Notes: generated by a model from the letters alone, not told the origin. A stretch of 64,000 bases of DNA from Isoetes taiwanensis (GCA_021234155.1 JAJEKV010000008.1:3175008-3239007); one strand, 5' to 3'; numbered from the stretch's first letter, positions 43,480 through 54,520 are shown. Numbers and translations: made by a program.

Positions 43480-46400
43480 GGCCAAGGAATAGAATAGAAT
43501 AGTTTTTTTAACGTCCACGGAGACCAATAGGTCATGGGACCCATACAATGGGCTAGTACAATCATTACTACTAGGATTAAAAAACCCCTGCCTCGAAAGG
43601 TTTTCAAGGGAAAAACCTTTGCAGTAATGATAATACTAGACAAACAGAGATAATGACTATTGAGGGGCTCGGTAATTGCGGACGCTTATCTAGAACCCAA
43701 GTATGTATAATGCCAAGTCATGCAATGATGATGGTGCTTTCGAAGTTGTGGAAGCGTGGAATGGAATGCTAAGGTCAAAAAATGATTCCGGACTATCTCA
43801 AAAGCGGGGCAACTTCTTAAGAGTATGGCTTTCATCTTCAATAACCCGTGCAACGGGCAACAAAGCGCGATAGTCTCGCCGCGGCAATTGTTGCCGCTCC
43901 CATCTACATCTCAATCCAGACATCGCGGGGACCCCGCTAATTGATGCAATAGCTACAAGCTTGTTCCTGGACAATGAAGCAAGCAAATAAGCTTGGGGCC
44001 CCTGGTGCCAAGGTGGGATTTATGTGTGCATGATAATGACCCGCCACTTGGGCCAAAGTAATCTGCGTCCCATATCTTTTGAGAAAAACGACCATTGAGA
44101 TATTGTTGCAAAAGCTCGTGATCGAATCGGCAAGCATTAGGCAAGTGCTCGTTGTAATGTACCCCAACGGGCAAACCATGTAGTGCAATGCTCTTTCCAA
44201 CATCATTTCAAACGCCGAGGAGATTCAGCCATGGCAAGTGCAAGAACGGGATACCTAACATCATCCATGTGGTGCACCTTGCGTGATATAGTGGAGATGG
44301 CGCTTCATGGCGGAGAATGTTGAAGAGGCCAAAACCTCGGCTCTTTGTAAAAGAATAGCATAGGGCACCATTGTTTTAACTCCGAGGTCGAAGTGAGAAA
44401 GGACTTTTGCACCCGCTCCAAGCTCTCCCAAGCACTAGCACTAATGGCGTGCCCCCACACTTCGAGAACCATACAAGAAAAACAGGCTCTACCAAAGCCC
44501 AAACAAATGGGCTTTCCGTGGCCAATCATGAATTTCTCGCGAAAACAATTGTTTTGCATTGCATAGAGTGCTCTCCATCCAGCCACCCGCTTGGTAATAC
44601 ATCGTTCCCAAAGTGTGTTCTTACAAATTCTACACCAAGATACTTGTAGTATCTACAACTTCAACTATCATAGTGCATAGGGGAATATTGTGACGAGAAG
44701 ATTGAACTACCAAAAGCTTGGTCTTTTGGAGATTAACACGCGAACCTGTGTGCTCACAAAAACTGTGCAGAGCATGTAAATGTTGCTGCATACTAGCAGC
44801 GGTATGTGCCATAAGTGAAACATCATCAGCATACATAAGTTGCCTAATGATATAATGTGCCAAATGTGGACCTCCGCCGCCATGATTATCAAGCCATTCT
44901 TCCAATTGATCAATGTACAAGCCAAAGAGTGTAGGAGATAAAGGGCAACCCTGGCGAACTCCAATATTGCTAGTGATTTGAGTACCTGATGCTGAAAATT
45001 TAGCAAAAACCCTTTCATAGAGCCGATAAACTGCATTTTGAAGATCTTGTGGAACCCCAAGTGCCCCGCAGCCGCCAAAGAAGCTCTTCGGTGGTAATCA
45101 GATCAAAAGCGTAAGTAAAATCCACAAAGCATATATAGAGGTCTTGTTTCGTGACTTCGACTATGTTTAATAAGCATGCACAATGTGAAAATATGGTCTA
45201 TTGTAGAATGGCATGGACGAAAGCCTGCCTGTCCTACAGCACGTACACCAGTATGTTCTGCCCATGATGTCAACCGCTTCTCAAGAAGACCGGCTAAGAG
45301 CCCCCATTTAAGCAATTTCGCTTTGCAAACCTTGAAGATCGAGATTTGCCATTAGATAGATGGCGCTGATCCTTCTTTGACTTCTTCCTCCGTGAATTGA
45401 AGAATATCACCTACCAAAGGAGGCAACGTAATTAAGGACCCCCAGGATGATCATATAAGTGGACCAATCGCCATCCCATTGCTGCATAGAAATATGTCCA
45501 AGAGTAGGAGGTGGTCGATATAATATTTTGGCCGGAAGGTCCGAGGCTCACGTGAATGAATTCAAACATTTGCTTCCTCGATGCTCAACAACAAAGCGTG
45601 CCTTCTTGCCTTTCAAAATAGACTTATAATTCTAAATGGCATTATGTCGCGATATCCGCTCAACTATCGTTCGCAGAATTGTTTTTAAGCCGCTTTGCGG
45701 TCTTCATCAAACTAGGCATTTCTAGAAAAGGATTTTCTACCAAAGATGAGCAACACCAAGGCGCGGTACCAAAGTAAGAGATGCTGGTAAGCAAAGCATC
45801 GAAATGCCGTGACACGCCTTGAAGAGTTGGTTAATCCAAAATACCGCAAGCCGCCAGGAGCTAATGTCCGTTCATATTCAAAAGATCTAGAATAAGTCAA
45901 GTTTAATGCGAAGTGGAGCCCGGATAGAAATGGGTTGAAGAGGTGGAAGCTGCCACTTTAATGACAAATAAAGTGGATAGTGATCAGATTTTATCTCCTC
46001 ATCTCTATGCCTTGTGCCAATTCGAAGTCCGAAATGAGATCCAAGGCTTGCACTTGGGAAATGACATAATCAACAACACTAGTACCACCACCCCCGCCTA
46101 TCCCGTCTGCATGTAATACCTTTAGAGTGTGGCCATTGCTCTAAGCCATTACAAAGTACCATCTCAAAGACTTCACACAACTAGATGAGCTCCCTTCCAA
46201 ATGTTGAGACGGGTTTGTTAGCATCAGGCGATGAACGTGGAAAGACTGTATCATTAGCAGACATCCATAAAGGGTCACTTAACATCCTCAAGTATGAGTT
46301 GAGCAGCTTGCATTTTAGCAAAGGCGAGCATTGAAATCACCAAGAAGAATAACATGCCCCCAACCGTTTGAATTGAGCAATGTCATCATAAATATCACCA

Positions 46401-49109
46401 TAGGGATCATCATGAGGCGACATCATATTCATCATAAAAAGGTGATGATGTAGGTGGAAAGTAACAGGCAGCAACAAAAATGGTACTACTATTGTGGCAA
46501 TGAAGTTTGATCCACATTTAGCGATTATATCTATCAGCTTTATGAAACGTGATATATGGGGCAAGGGCGTCCTTGAAATAGCAAGCAACTCCACCGCAAC
46601 CTCGTTGCCCATGACATTCATTAAATAATGAAAAGAATTGATAGCCTCAGAAAATGAGGTAGCCGTTTGGTGAATGCTCCCACGCTTCCATGAGCGAAGG
46701 ATATCCATATCTTTGCAATGGGATTCAAGCCATCACCTTTATGCCATGGAAAACCTCGACAATTCCAAGACACCAACCCGAAGGCACATTTCCTAGGAAG
46801 GTACATTTGAGGTATGAGCGGCAGCAGTAGCAGAACAAGCGAGCGGCGGCATCAAGGGTACCATTAGCAACATCGTGGAGAGGAATGGCCTTGAGCGTAA
46901 GAAGATGTGGTGGGTGCGTAAGATGGAACAACACGAGGCGCATTTGCAGCGTTGGGTGTGCATGGGAAATGGGAGAATGGACTTTAACACCAGTAGTATA
47001 AGTGGCCTTAGCATGATGAAAGGCATCAGCAAAAAGTTGCATGTGATGGTGTAAAAATACGAAGTTTTCCACGAATCGGTCGCAGCCTTTACCACCATTC
47101 TTTTGAATGTCCCGGACCTTTGCAAATTCCAAGGCCCGACTAACAATTTGGGACTTAGTAAGATCAAAATCCGGAGAGAGATGTCCCTTTCAATTGCTTG
47201 GCCCGCTTGACGATATCCATTTTAGTACTCAAATTTCAGACTATAAATTTCACTATGCGGATGGTGGGGCTGCAATGCTCCAACCCTATGTGCGGCCAGT
47301 TGACAACAACCGGTGTTGTGAAGTCCAATTTAGCTAACACGAAAGTCCGCACCTTCGCTTGCAAGTCCTCCTCGATGCTTCTTTTCCGGCATGCCATGAA
47401 TTACCGTGATTACAATCGACGGTTGTGCCTATCAATGTATTCTACCTGGAAGCGGATGTAGATGCGATGTAGATGCAAAAACTGTTACATGAGAGTTTTG
47501 AAATTGGGGGGAGGATGAACTAGGCATGGATCTCACATTAGAATCATGATGCTTTGAAGAAGAAGTTGGAGGTGCCTTGGTTGCATGAGAATAAGAACGT
47601 TCCAAGGCGGCAACTTCGACTAGATGTGTCCTTAGCAAGCTTTACCACTTGGCGTGTCATGCTTTCTTCCAATGCTCAGATGCGAGTATTACAACTCGTA
47701 GACACCTGAGAGACATGACGGAGTAAATCTTGTCTTTGCTTGCCAATATCAACCATTAGGTGCTCCACAGTCATATGACAAGCAGCAAACTCCAACTTTG
47801 CACCCTCAATTGTTTCCCCAAAGCTTTGCATGTTCAAAGATGAATTTTGCGCTGAGCGTTGCAAGGTCAGTTCACGACACTTTGCCAATTCAGACCTCAA
47901 TGCACATTGAAATTGTGTCATCTCTTGTTGCCGCATGTGCAAAGTAGTCAGAAGAATGTCAAGCTTGTTCTCTAGGTCTTTTTGAAGCAAATTGACATAG
48001 AGAGAAAGACGTCTTTGGGAGGGACCTTGGAGAAATCATCTCGGGGTCAATCGGCAATCCTCTCCCATCATCCGAAGTTGAACCTCCCATGTTGGAGGTG
48101 TCCCGATTTCATCATGCTCCCCCCATCGCACCAGTGGTGAACCTCCAACGCATGTTGGAGGTTGTGATTACCGCCAACACCGTAATGCGATAATCTGCTC
48201 TCCATCATCATGTGTTGAACCTCCAAGCATGTTGGAGGGCGGGCCATTTGCCCCAACACCATTGGGAATTTGGATGAACCTTTATCGTGAGAGTAAAGAT
48301 GCAATGCCCTATTGTTGGAGGTAAAAGCATGCTGATTGTACTTTTTTTGGAACCCCTCAAAAGTATCTACACTAGGTACTTTTTAAACTAGTACCTCGTT
48401 TTTTTTTCTTTCCATTAAAATCAATAAAAAAAATTTGAATTGAACCTCCATGTTAATCTATATAATTGGAGGCAATACTATTAGAGACTAAAATAAATTT
48501 GCTCAAACTTATTACCATTGGGAATTTATGATGGACAAGTCGCTTATCCCCGGGAGAGTAAAAAGATTTAATGCCCTATAGCATGCTTTCCGTTGTTTAA
48601 GATGAGCATCTTTATTGAGAGATCGAGTCACATCACCTTTGTAACCGTTATCTTTGTTCGTGGATCTGAGAGACTTCAAGGGGTGACGAGCAGGCCCTGA
48701 CGGATTTGGCTGATCAAAGGGATTAATACCCACCATAGAAAAATCCCCTAGCTGCTGCAAAGGAATTGAAGGAGCCATTACTTCCAGAGGGCCGAAATGG
48801 GCTGATCTATAATAGTAATCAGTCCCGAAATCAAAAAGTCCAAAAAGCTGAAATGTAGAATGATGCAAATGGTCCGAATCATATGTCGTTGGAAAGATCC
48901 AGGCATAAGCTTTCCAACGAGCCCGAAATCACCTGATTCTGATGTCTCTAGCTCAAGTTATGAGCTCGAGAAGTTTTGCCGTCGGGCACCAAAAAGGCAG
49001 AGCGCAGATCTATGGAAAGTTCATAGGTACTGCAAGAATTGACGGAAAGCTTTTTGCTAAAAACAAAAAGCTCCAAAGCAACTTTTGACAAAAGGTAATA
49101 CGGAAAAGA
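43480..49109 (-). mobile_element. Full-length LINE (non-LTR retrotransposon), degenerate
   Basis: Read on the minus strand from 49109. A 5' leader is followed by ORF1 (from about 48779, MAPSIPLQQLGDFSMVG, with a coiled-coil part at 47990-47676). ORF2 begins with the endonuclease phrase FGLVSWNCRG (about 46780) and later HDDPYGDIYDDIAQFK. The reverse transcriptase follows (QAGFRPCHSTIDHIF near 45220; GVRQGCPLSPTLFGLYIDQL near 44915; MYADDV with the YADD catalytic box at 44822-44833), then a C-terminal part (GWRALYAMQNNCF, WGHAISASAWE near 44440). The 3' end is GTGGACGTTAAAAAAA plus three attct repeats. Near-identical 14-15 bp sequences flank it (43465-43479 and 49110-49123). Frameshifts in ORF2 make it inactive. 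Confidence 0.85.
48066..48245. repeat. Three hairpins (aacctcca..tggaggtt) about 70 bp apart
   Basis: gaacctcccatgttggaggt (near 48074), gaacctccaacgcatgttgg (near 48143) and gaacctccaagcatgttgga (near 48215) are each short inverted repeats. Diverged traces occur at 48316 and 48440. They lie in the ORF1 part of the LINE and may be a local expansion or a nested insertion. Confidence 0.5.
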
Positions 49110-49123
49110 GCAAATGTAGCCAA
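49110..49123. repeat. LINE target-site duplication, right copy
   Basis: gcaaatgtagccaa at the 5' end of the LINE. Partner of 43465-43479. Confidence 0.6.
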
Positions 49124-49756
49124 ATGCTTTGCAAGCTCAGTCTCTGAGAGAGATCAAGAAGCAAAGGAGGACAGAGAAGGGAAGCCCACCGCATGAAATA
49201 CCTCAGAATTCAAACGTTGTTGCTGCTTACTCAGAGGAGGACTCCGAGATCGATGAGGCGGCTTAGGAACACAAGTATTACTACAGTAGGAAAAAAAATA
49301 GGCATGTTTGTTTATTTAAGGTTGTGTGTGGTCTTCTGTTAAAAAGCAAAGGCTGCAAGATCACTTGGCAAAAGAGCACGGATGGAATGTGGTTGTGGAG
49401 GGTGCTTCAAAGGACAGAAAGAGGTTGGCTATCACGGGCGTAAAAGGAGGGAGGGCTTAGATTTGGGAGAGTATGTCTTGAGGCTTAGCTCTTGATCCGT
49501 GAGTATAAGTACAAGGTAACTGCCGGTGTTCTTGAAGAGATGCAAAGAGCTAGCTCGGGTTGTGGCATGCTCGAGAATATTGAAGATGGGGAGGACAGAG
49601 AGAACACTTGGAGGTTTTTGAATGGAAAAAAATGAAGGATAAAAAAAATATGAGAGGTATATAGCACGGAATTACGGTTTGGCGTAATGACCGTGGAGGC
49701 TTATGGGAACTTAGAGACATGCAAGGAGGGTCTGGGCAGACCCGCTTTATTGTAAG

Positions 49757-51223
49757 GTGTTTGAGGGTAGCTCGAGTGTCCCCAAATTTCTATCCACACC
49801 AGTTACCTTGCTAATGAAATCCATAGTTGCTGGGTTGAATTTCAAAAGCCCCTCAGAAACCAAGGCTGAGGATTGGGGAGGAAACATTTTTAGATATCCA
49901 ATTGAGTGCTGCTACAGCTTCTCCTGTGCACCAGATGTTTACTTACTTGGATGTGGTAGATGATGGGGAGCCAGATGTGATCAAGAGAACAATGGTAACT
50001 ATGACTGAGGATTTTATTTTGGATTTTGAATTCTTCATGCACCTTGATGACCTCACTACTTTGCAATGGGTTAACAAGAAGAAGAAAGGGACGGCCACCA
50101 AGGCCGATCCAATTCTTTCATATGATGCTCAATGGCCTGTGCATCTCAAAAGCCCATTTTGGGCTACTGTTTCATACTGCAAGATTGAATTTGTGATACA
50201 TCAATCTGAAGCCGTGTCCTTTGAGCATCCTGGTTCTGATAATCCTGAAAAGGTTGGCTTGTCTTGGTTGAACGAGCAATGCGTGGGTGCCTACCTGATG
50301 TAAGTATCCTCCCTTTCATAGACTCTAATTATTCCCTCTTTTTGAATTCAAAATTTCTGTCCAGGGTAGTCTCTCATACCATACCAGTCCACCAGAGACG
50401 AAGTCATGTATTTTTCCATCCGGAACTGGTAGACCTCTACATGAATAGGAGAGAGTCCATTTGGAGGAAGATTATTCCTCCTAGACCTCAAGAACCACCT
50501 CTCTTCTACTGGTTGCCCGTGGTCAGGAGGTAAACCTTTTCTGGCATCATGACACTCATTTCCATTTAAAATACTTGTCCATGTATTATTGTTCTATAAC
50601 ACACTCCCTCTGACCTCGTTTAGGTGCAACCACCATTGGAGCCTTTACCTCTATTGTGCTGATTGGGAAATATGTAAGCCTCTTGGAGTTCCACACCCTG
50701 CTCTGCTGCACTTTGATTCTATGATAAGATACCATTCTGCTGATATTGCCCGTGAAACAATGGAGTAAGTTGTTTGCATGCACTTCTATTGGTTGCCTTT
50801 TTTAAAAATCATCTCTCACTAACATGGTATGGCTGCAGCCTGTTGAAGGAAGTGCATGCTGTTTGGGACAGCCCTGCACCAAAAATGGTTGACATTCAAT
50901 GCGTGGTCCACAACAACAAAATCGTTCAGACTGTGGGGTGTACACACTACTGTATTTATTCGAGATTTCATTCTTAAGCATTTGCAGCTGCTGCCTGCCG
51001 AGGTACGAGTATTGGTTGTCTCAACATACGACTGTCCATTTATGCTAACATAGCTAAAATGCAGGTGACCCCGGATTGGTTTGACAAGATTGATGTAGCA
51101 AACTGTAGAGATACATTCAGCAGCATGCTAGGCAGGCTACATGAAGCCATGGTGCAGGCAAAAAACCCACCAAGACAATCTAAGAAATATTCTAAGATAT
51201 CTTTTTGGCTTTTAAACTCTTGA
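49757..51223 (+). pseudogene. Ulp1/SENP-type (C48) cysteine protease domain, exons of the split gene
   Basis: Exon 49757-50301 includes MHLDDLTTLQWVNKKKKG and ends SWLNEQCVGAYLM at a donor (g/taagta), corresponding to the W-L-N-D start of Ulp1 domains. Exon about 50363-50530: HTIPVHQRRSHVFFHPE ... RPQEPPLFYWLPVVRR. Exon 50625-50765: CNHHWSLYLYCADWE (catalytic His) and LLHFDSMIRYHS (catalytic Asp region), donor gtaagt. Exon about 50839-51001: the bases read PQQQNRSDCGVYT in one frame (oxyanion Gln and catalytic Cys), but neighbouring frames carry the flanking FIRDFILKHLQLLPAE, so there are frameshifts around the active site. The last exon from 51065 reads VTPDWFDKIDVANCRDTF. These enzymes cut SUMO or related peptides in the nucleus. 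Transposons of the Mutator type often carry Ulp1-like genes. Confidence 0.7.
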
Positions 51224-51289
51224 ACTTCAAATATGGTTTAGTGATAGCAACTGGATTATGGTTGCAGCTTGTGTAAGACTTCTTAAGTT

Positions 51290-51405
51290 TTTGTTCTCGG
51301 GTCTGTAGTAATGTTTTGTTGAATGAACATGATACAGAAAACTTTTACAGCATAAGTTTTTGAATGAATATGATACAGAAAACTTGTATAGCATTGTGCA
51401 ACTGT
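51290..51405. repeat. About 60-bp direct duplication before array 2
   Basis: ttgaatgaacatgatacaga plus aaactt, then ttgaatgaatatgatacaga plus aaactt. It lies between the Ulp1 gene end and the second satellite array. Confidence 0.55.
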
Positions 51406-51419
51406 TTTGAATCATGTAT

Positions 51420-52165
51420 CTTTGACCAGAAACACCAAGTATATGGCCAGAAACACCTGTTGTTTCTGGCCAGATATCATGGTATTTTTGGCCAAGGTGT
51501 TGGTGTTTCTGGCCATGGCCTTGGTTTTTCTGGCCAGAAACCTTAGTGTTTTTGGCCATGGCCATGGTGTTTCTAGCCATGGCCTTGGTATTTCTGGACA
51601 TAGGATTGGTGTTACAGGCCATAGGCTTGGTATTTCTTGCCATAGCCTTGGTGTTTCTGGCCATGGCCATAGGCTTGGCATTTCTGGCCATGGCCTTGGG
51701 GTTTCTGGATAGAAGTCTTGGTGTTTTTTGGCCATGGCCATGGTGTTTCCGACGTAAGCTTGGTGTTTTTGGCCACGCAGCCATGGTGTTTCTCTTAAGC
51801 CTTGGTGTTTCACCATGGCCTTGGTATTTCTAGACATAGGATTGTGCCACAGGCCATAGGCTTGGTATTTTTGGCCACCCACCTTTGGTGTTTCGGTCGG
51901 GTCGGTGTTTTCGGACGTGAAGCCTTGGTGTTTTGGCCATGGCCATGGTGTTTCTGGCCAGAAGCCTTGGTGTTTCTGGCCATGGCCTTGGTATTTCTGG
52001 ACATAGGATTGGTATTTCTGGACATAGGATTGGTATTTTTAGACATAGGATTGGTGTCACAGGCCATAGACTTGGTATTTTTGGCCATGACCTTGGTGCT
52101 TCTGGCCATGGCCATAGCCTTGGTGTTTCTGGCTATGGCCGTGGTGTTTCTGACCAGAACCCTGC
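51420..52165. repeat. 21-bp satellite array 2
   Basis: Same unit as array 1 (ttggtgtttctggccatggc) in the same orientation, about 35 units with better conservation. The plus strand reads as LVFLAMA-like heptads, with stretches of 95-131 codons open on either strand because of the period; these are not called as genes. The array starts about 200 bp after the last Ulp1 exon. Confidence 0.9.
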
Positions 52166-52198
52166 TTGCAATACACCAAAAGACATTGTTTTGCTAGT

Positions 52199-52375
52199 AG
52201 AGAATTGAATTGAATTAAATTTTAACATCTACGCAGACTAGATGGCCGATGGGACCCAAACGAACGAAAAAAAAATCAGCCTATGGGAGACTAATGGCCA
52301 TGGGACAAAAAAAATCAGCCTATTACTGCACAGGATTAGAAAACCCCACCAGAGAGAAAAAATTGGAACGTTTCT
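52199..52375 (-). mobile_element. 5'-truncated LINE 3' end (copy 2)
   Basis: On the minus strand: ggggttttctaatcctgtgc, an internal duplication (gtcccatggccattagtctc and a second version gtcccatcggccatctagtc), then tgcgtagatgttaaaattta and an attca tail. It corresponds to the last about 150 bp of the LINE at 43480. It ends just before the upstream region of the RALF gene. Confidence 0.65.
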
Positions 52376-52735
52376 GCTCTTAAGTTGTGGATAAAGGTAG
52401 AACTTGACGGAGAAAATGGTGGTCGAGTGATAACGACTCCGTTATCGGCCCAGCCCGAAATGGAAATAATAAATATGGTGCAGACATCACTTTGATTGCG
52501 GACAACATCATTTCATCCTCTTTATTTTGCTACTTTTGATTCTTGATTCTGCGGTTATAATCTTGTTGTCTTTTCCTCATTTCCAATCCGGTGCCCTAAG
52601 CTCTTCTGTTCGCTGTGCTGTGCTGTGCGCTCTTCTGGTACAAAGTTTTTTTTTCCTTCTAACTAGTATCTAGCTTAAGTTATGGTTTCGATCTTACTTT
52701 AAAATTTTATCTCTGTTGTTTTGTAACAGCTTAAG
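52376..52735 (+). promoter_or_regulatory. Upstream region and probable leader intron of the RALF gene
   Basis: A pyrimidine-rich stretch ends in ttttgtaacag (AG at 52728-52729) only six bases before the ATG, a good splice acceptor. A possible donor is ctcttctg/gtacaaag near 52640. This suggests a 5' UTR intron. No single TATA box is clear. The retroelement tail ends at about 52375, so the promoter may include transposon-derived DNA. Confidence 0.35.
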
Positions 52736-53068
52736 ATGGCGAAGCATTCTAGCCTTTTGCTTCTGTTACTGGTAACTACAATGTATCTTCACAAAGCTTG
52801 GTCCACTTCTGAAGAAATATTTGCAGGTAGATCTCAATGCTATGGCAGTTCTGAAGAATGCAAGGAAGATTTGGAGTCTACAAGAAGGATGCTGTATTAT
52901 AAAAGATATTTCATAAGCTATGGAGCTCTCTCTGCAGACAGAACTCCATGTCCAGCCATGTCAGGCAGATCTTACTACACTTCGAACTGTCACGGAGTCG
53001 CCGGATCTGCAAACCCTTATGCAAGAGGTTGCAATATCATTACAAGATGTGCTAGAGATATCAATTAA
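52736..53068 (+). CDS. RALF (rapid alkalinization factor) peptide precursor, 110 aa
   Basis: Single coding exon. Residues 5-18 (SSLLLLLLVTTMYL) form a signal peptide for secretion. A short acidic pro-region with a Cys pair (35, 42) leads to the dibasic site RRML (50-53), where subtilisin-type S1P cleavage is known for the family. The mature part has FISYGAL (59-65), needed for receptor binding in known RALFs, then PC (72), GRSYYTSNC (Cys85), NPYARGC (Cys99) and ITRC (Cys105), giving the four conserved Cys for two disulfides. RALFs are apoplastic ligands of CrRLK1L receptor kinases that raise external pH and control cell expansion. The family pattern is usually SYYNC; here two extra residues lie between YY and NC. 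It ends ARDIN. Intact. Confidence 0.93.
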   Translation: MAKHSSLLLLLLVTTMYLHKAWSTSEEIFAGRSQCYGSSEECKEDLESTRRMLYYKRYFISYGALSADRTPCPAMSGRSYYTSNCHGVAGSANPYARGCNIITRCARDIN

Positions 53069-53455
53069 GCATCCCCTTTCTTTTCTTTTTGGGCCATGAG
53101 GCTTAACAAGTTGGATCATTCTAAACATACTTTTGGCTGTCAAAGTTTACTGCAAAGTTCAATGTGACTTAAGTTTTCAGTCTACTATAATAGTCAATGT
53201 GACTTAAGTTTTGTCTGACCTTTTTGACAGATTAAGAATGAAAAAGTTTTCCTTTTTTTGCTGCTCTCGTTTTCTGATGCCACATCCACAAGCAAAACCA
53301 GTTGGGCAGTTGAGAGCATCAATGCAGAGTGGGCAGGTATTTATTTTATGGAGAAATAAAATAAACTTTCTTCTTTAAGAAGTTATGATCATGAAAGTAT
53401 AGACTAGTTTAATGATGAAATCTAAAATATATAATAAAATATAGTAGGCGTAACA
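53069..53455. other. Convergent intergenic region
   Basis: The space between the convergent RALF and SRPBCC genes (about 390 bp) should contain both 3' UTRs. A phrase caatgtgacttaagttttc is duplicated at about 53160-53210. No other feature. Confidence 0.5.
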
Positions 53456-53995
53456 TCAGATAGAAGCAGATTCTATGCATTTCTTTGATGCTGCCAATTC
53501 AAGCCTCTTGATGGAAGCTTTATAGAACATTTCCATATAATCCAGAAACTGATCTTCTGAATTATCTTCCATTGGATTTACCTCAAAGGTCCAGCTAACA
53601 AGTGTGTTATCATCACCATAGTCAACAAGTTGGAAAGTTGCCTTAAAATTATCCATGCCCATGTTACCTTCATCCATGCTATAAGTGTAAATATGATCCT
53701 GTGCATCAAACTCTAACAAATTTTCTATAGCCCATGATTTTCCATCCTTAAAGCCAGGAAATAGATCTCCAGTAACTCTCCGGCGATGACCAGGGATGCC
53801 ATCTTCTCCTTCTAAGGTTTCACAGTGATCAATCATTGGCATCCACTCTGGTAACCTGCTGCTGTTTGATGCAATCTCCCACATTTGGGCTATGGCAGCA
53901 TGTACTACTACATACATGCAACCTTGCCACTTCCTAACCTCTTTTTCCATCTCAAATTCTGGCTCACTAGTGCTGTGTTCAGTAGCTGATAACAT
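53456..53995 (-). CDS. SRPBCC (Bet v1/START-fold) protein, lachrymatory-factor-synthase-like, 179 aa
   Basis: Single-exon frame from the ATG at 53995. After a short acidic leader (MLSATEHSTSEPEFEMEKEV) comes KWQGCMYVVVHAAIAQMWEI, a strand then helix opening typical of the polyketide cyclase 2/LFS-type SRPBCC family. Later parts are LPEWMPMIDHCETLEGEDG, PGHRRRVTGDLF, IYTYSMDEGNMG, NFKATFQLVDYGDDNTLVSW and a C-terminal helix MEMFYKASIKRLELAASKK. About 160-180 aa is the normal length. These proteins bind small hydrophobic ligands in a deep pocket; most plant members have no proven reaction, so the ligand is unknown. No signal peptide or membrane segment, so probably cytosolic. No damage is visible. 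Confidence 0.85.
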   Translation of the reverse strand: MLSATEHSTSEPEFEMEKEVRKWQGCMYVVVHAAIAQMWEIASNSSRLPEWMPMIDHCETLEGEDGIPGHRRRVTGDLFPGFKDGKSWAIENLLEFDAQDHIYTYSMDEGNMGMDNFKATFQLVDYGDDNTLVSWTFEVNPMEDNSEDQFLDYMEMFYKASIKRLELAASKKCIESASI

Positions 53996-54520
53996 TCTTC
54001 AAAAGGATCTTCAATACAAGCCAACTTAGTTTGTTTGAAGTTCAGGGCACTTATTCTGTAACAAAACCAGCAAAAAATTTCAATTCAATAGCTTTTTAAT
54101 GTGTAACAGCTAAATATACACTGGGTAACTGTTCCTATGTGTAAGATATGTAGATTTAAGATGAATCAAACAAGTTTTTCCTGTATGGAATTTTGTCTGT
54201 ACAGGTTCTTGAAGAAGAATTATCAAAGAACAGGGTTATACTGCGAATTTGATAGATATGGATGCACTCACAGTGTTTTTTGAGTCGTTTGCAATCGCGT
54301 TTGCATCAATTTGCTGACAAGAATGCAGTAAGTATTGGCACAAGAATTGAGGGCCGGCCGTCGTTTAATATCTGAGAATCACGGGATCCAGCGAGTATGT
54401 GGTCCCCGATATCAGCCCCGGAACGTACACAAACTTTCTAATCATTTAGGATATCCTAGCGATCAACGTGTAAAATTGTATGGTCCAACTAAATAGCGGA
54501 CGCGTAGAACAATTGGATAG
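53996..54520. other. Upstream region of the SRPBCC gene
   Basis: Intergenic DNA between the SRPBCC start and the left end of the Mutator-like element. The SRPBCC promoter should be in it. A possible 5' UTR intron (acceptor-like end near 54060 on the minus strand) is not proven. Confidence 0.4.

Larger units (their letters stand above)
43193..51223 (+). pseudogene. Acidic/C2H2 zinc-finger/Ulp1-protease gene, split by a LINE
   Basis: The start is taken at ggtATGGCGG (43193): MAASGSGDSRTATPRWGSRN, then a Ser/Gly/Asp/Glu-rich acidic segment to 43479. After the LINE (43480-49109) the frame resumes at 49110 with SLREIKKQRRTEKGSPP and an acidic stretch, then YYYSRKKNRHVC leading into a C-x4-C-x12-H-x4-H finger (CLFKGC..SSVKKQRLQDHLAKEH, about 49310-49385, with one frame change). 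LIREYKYKVTAGVLEEMQ (about 49500) follows. Later exons carry the Ulp1/C48 peptidase described separately. Stops at 49264 and frame changes show decay. Whether this is a host gene or a transposon-encoded (for example Mutator-type Ulp1-carrying) gene is open; the satellite flanks favour a mobile origin. Confidence 0.55.
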
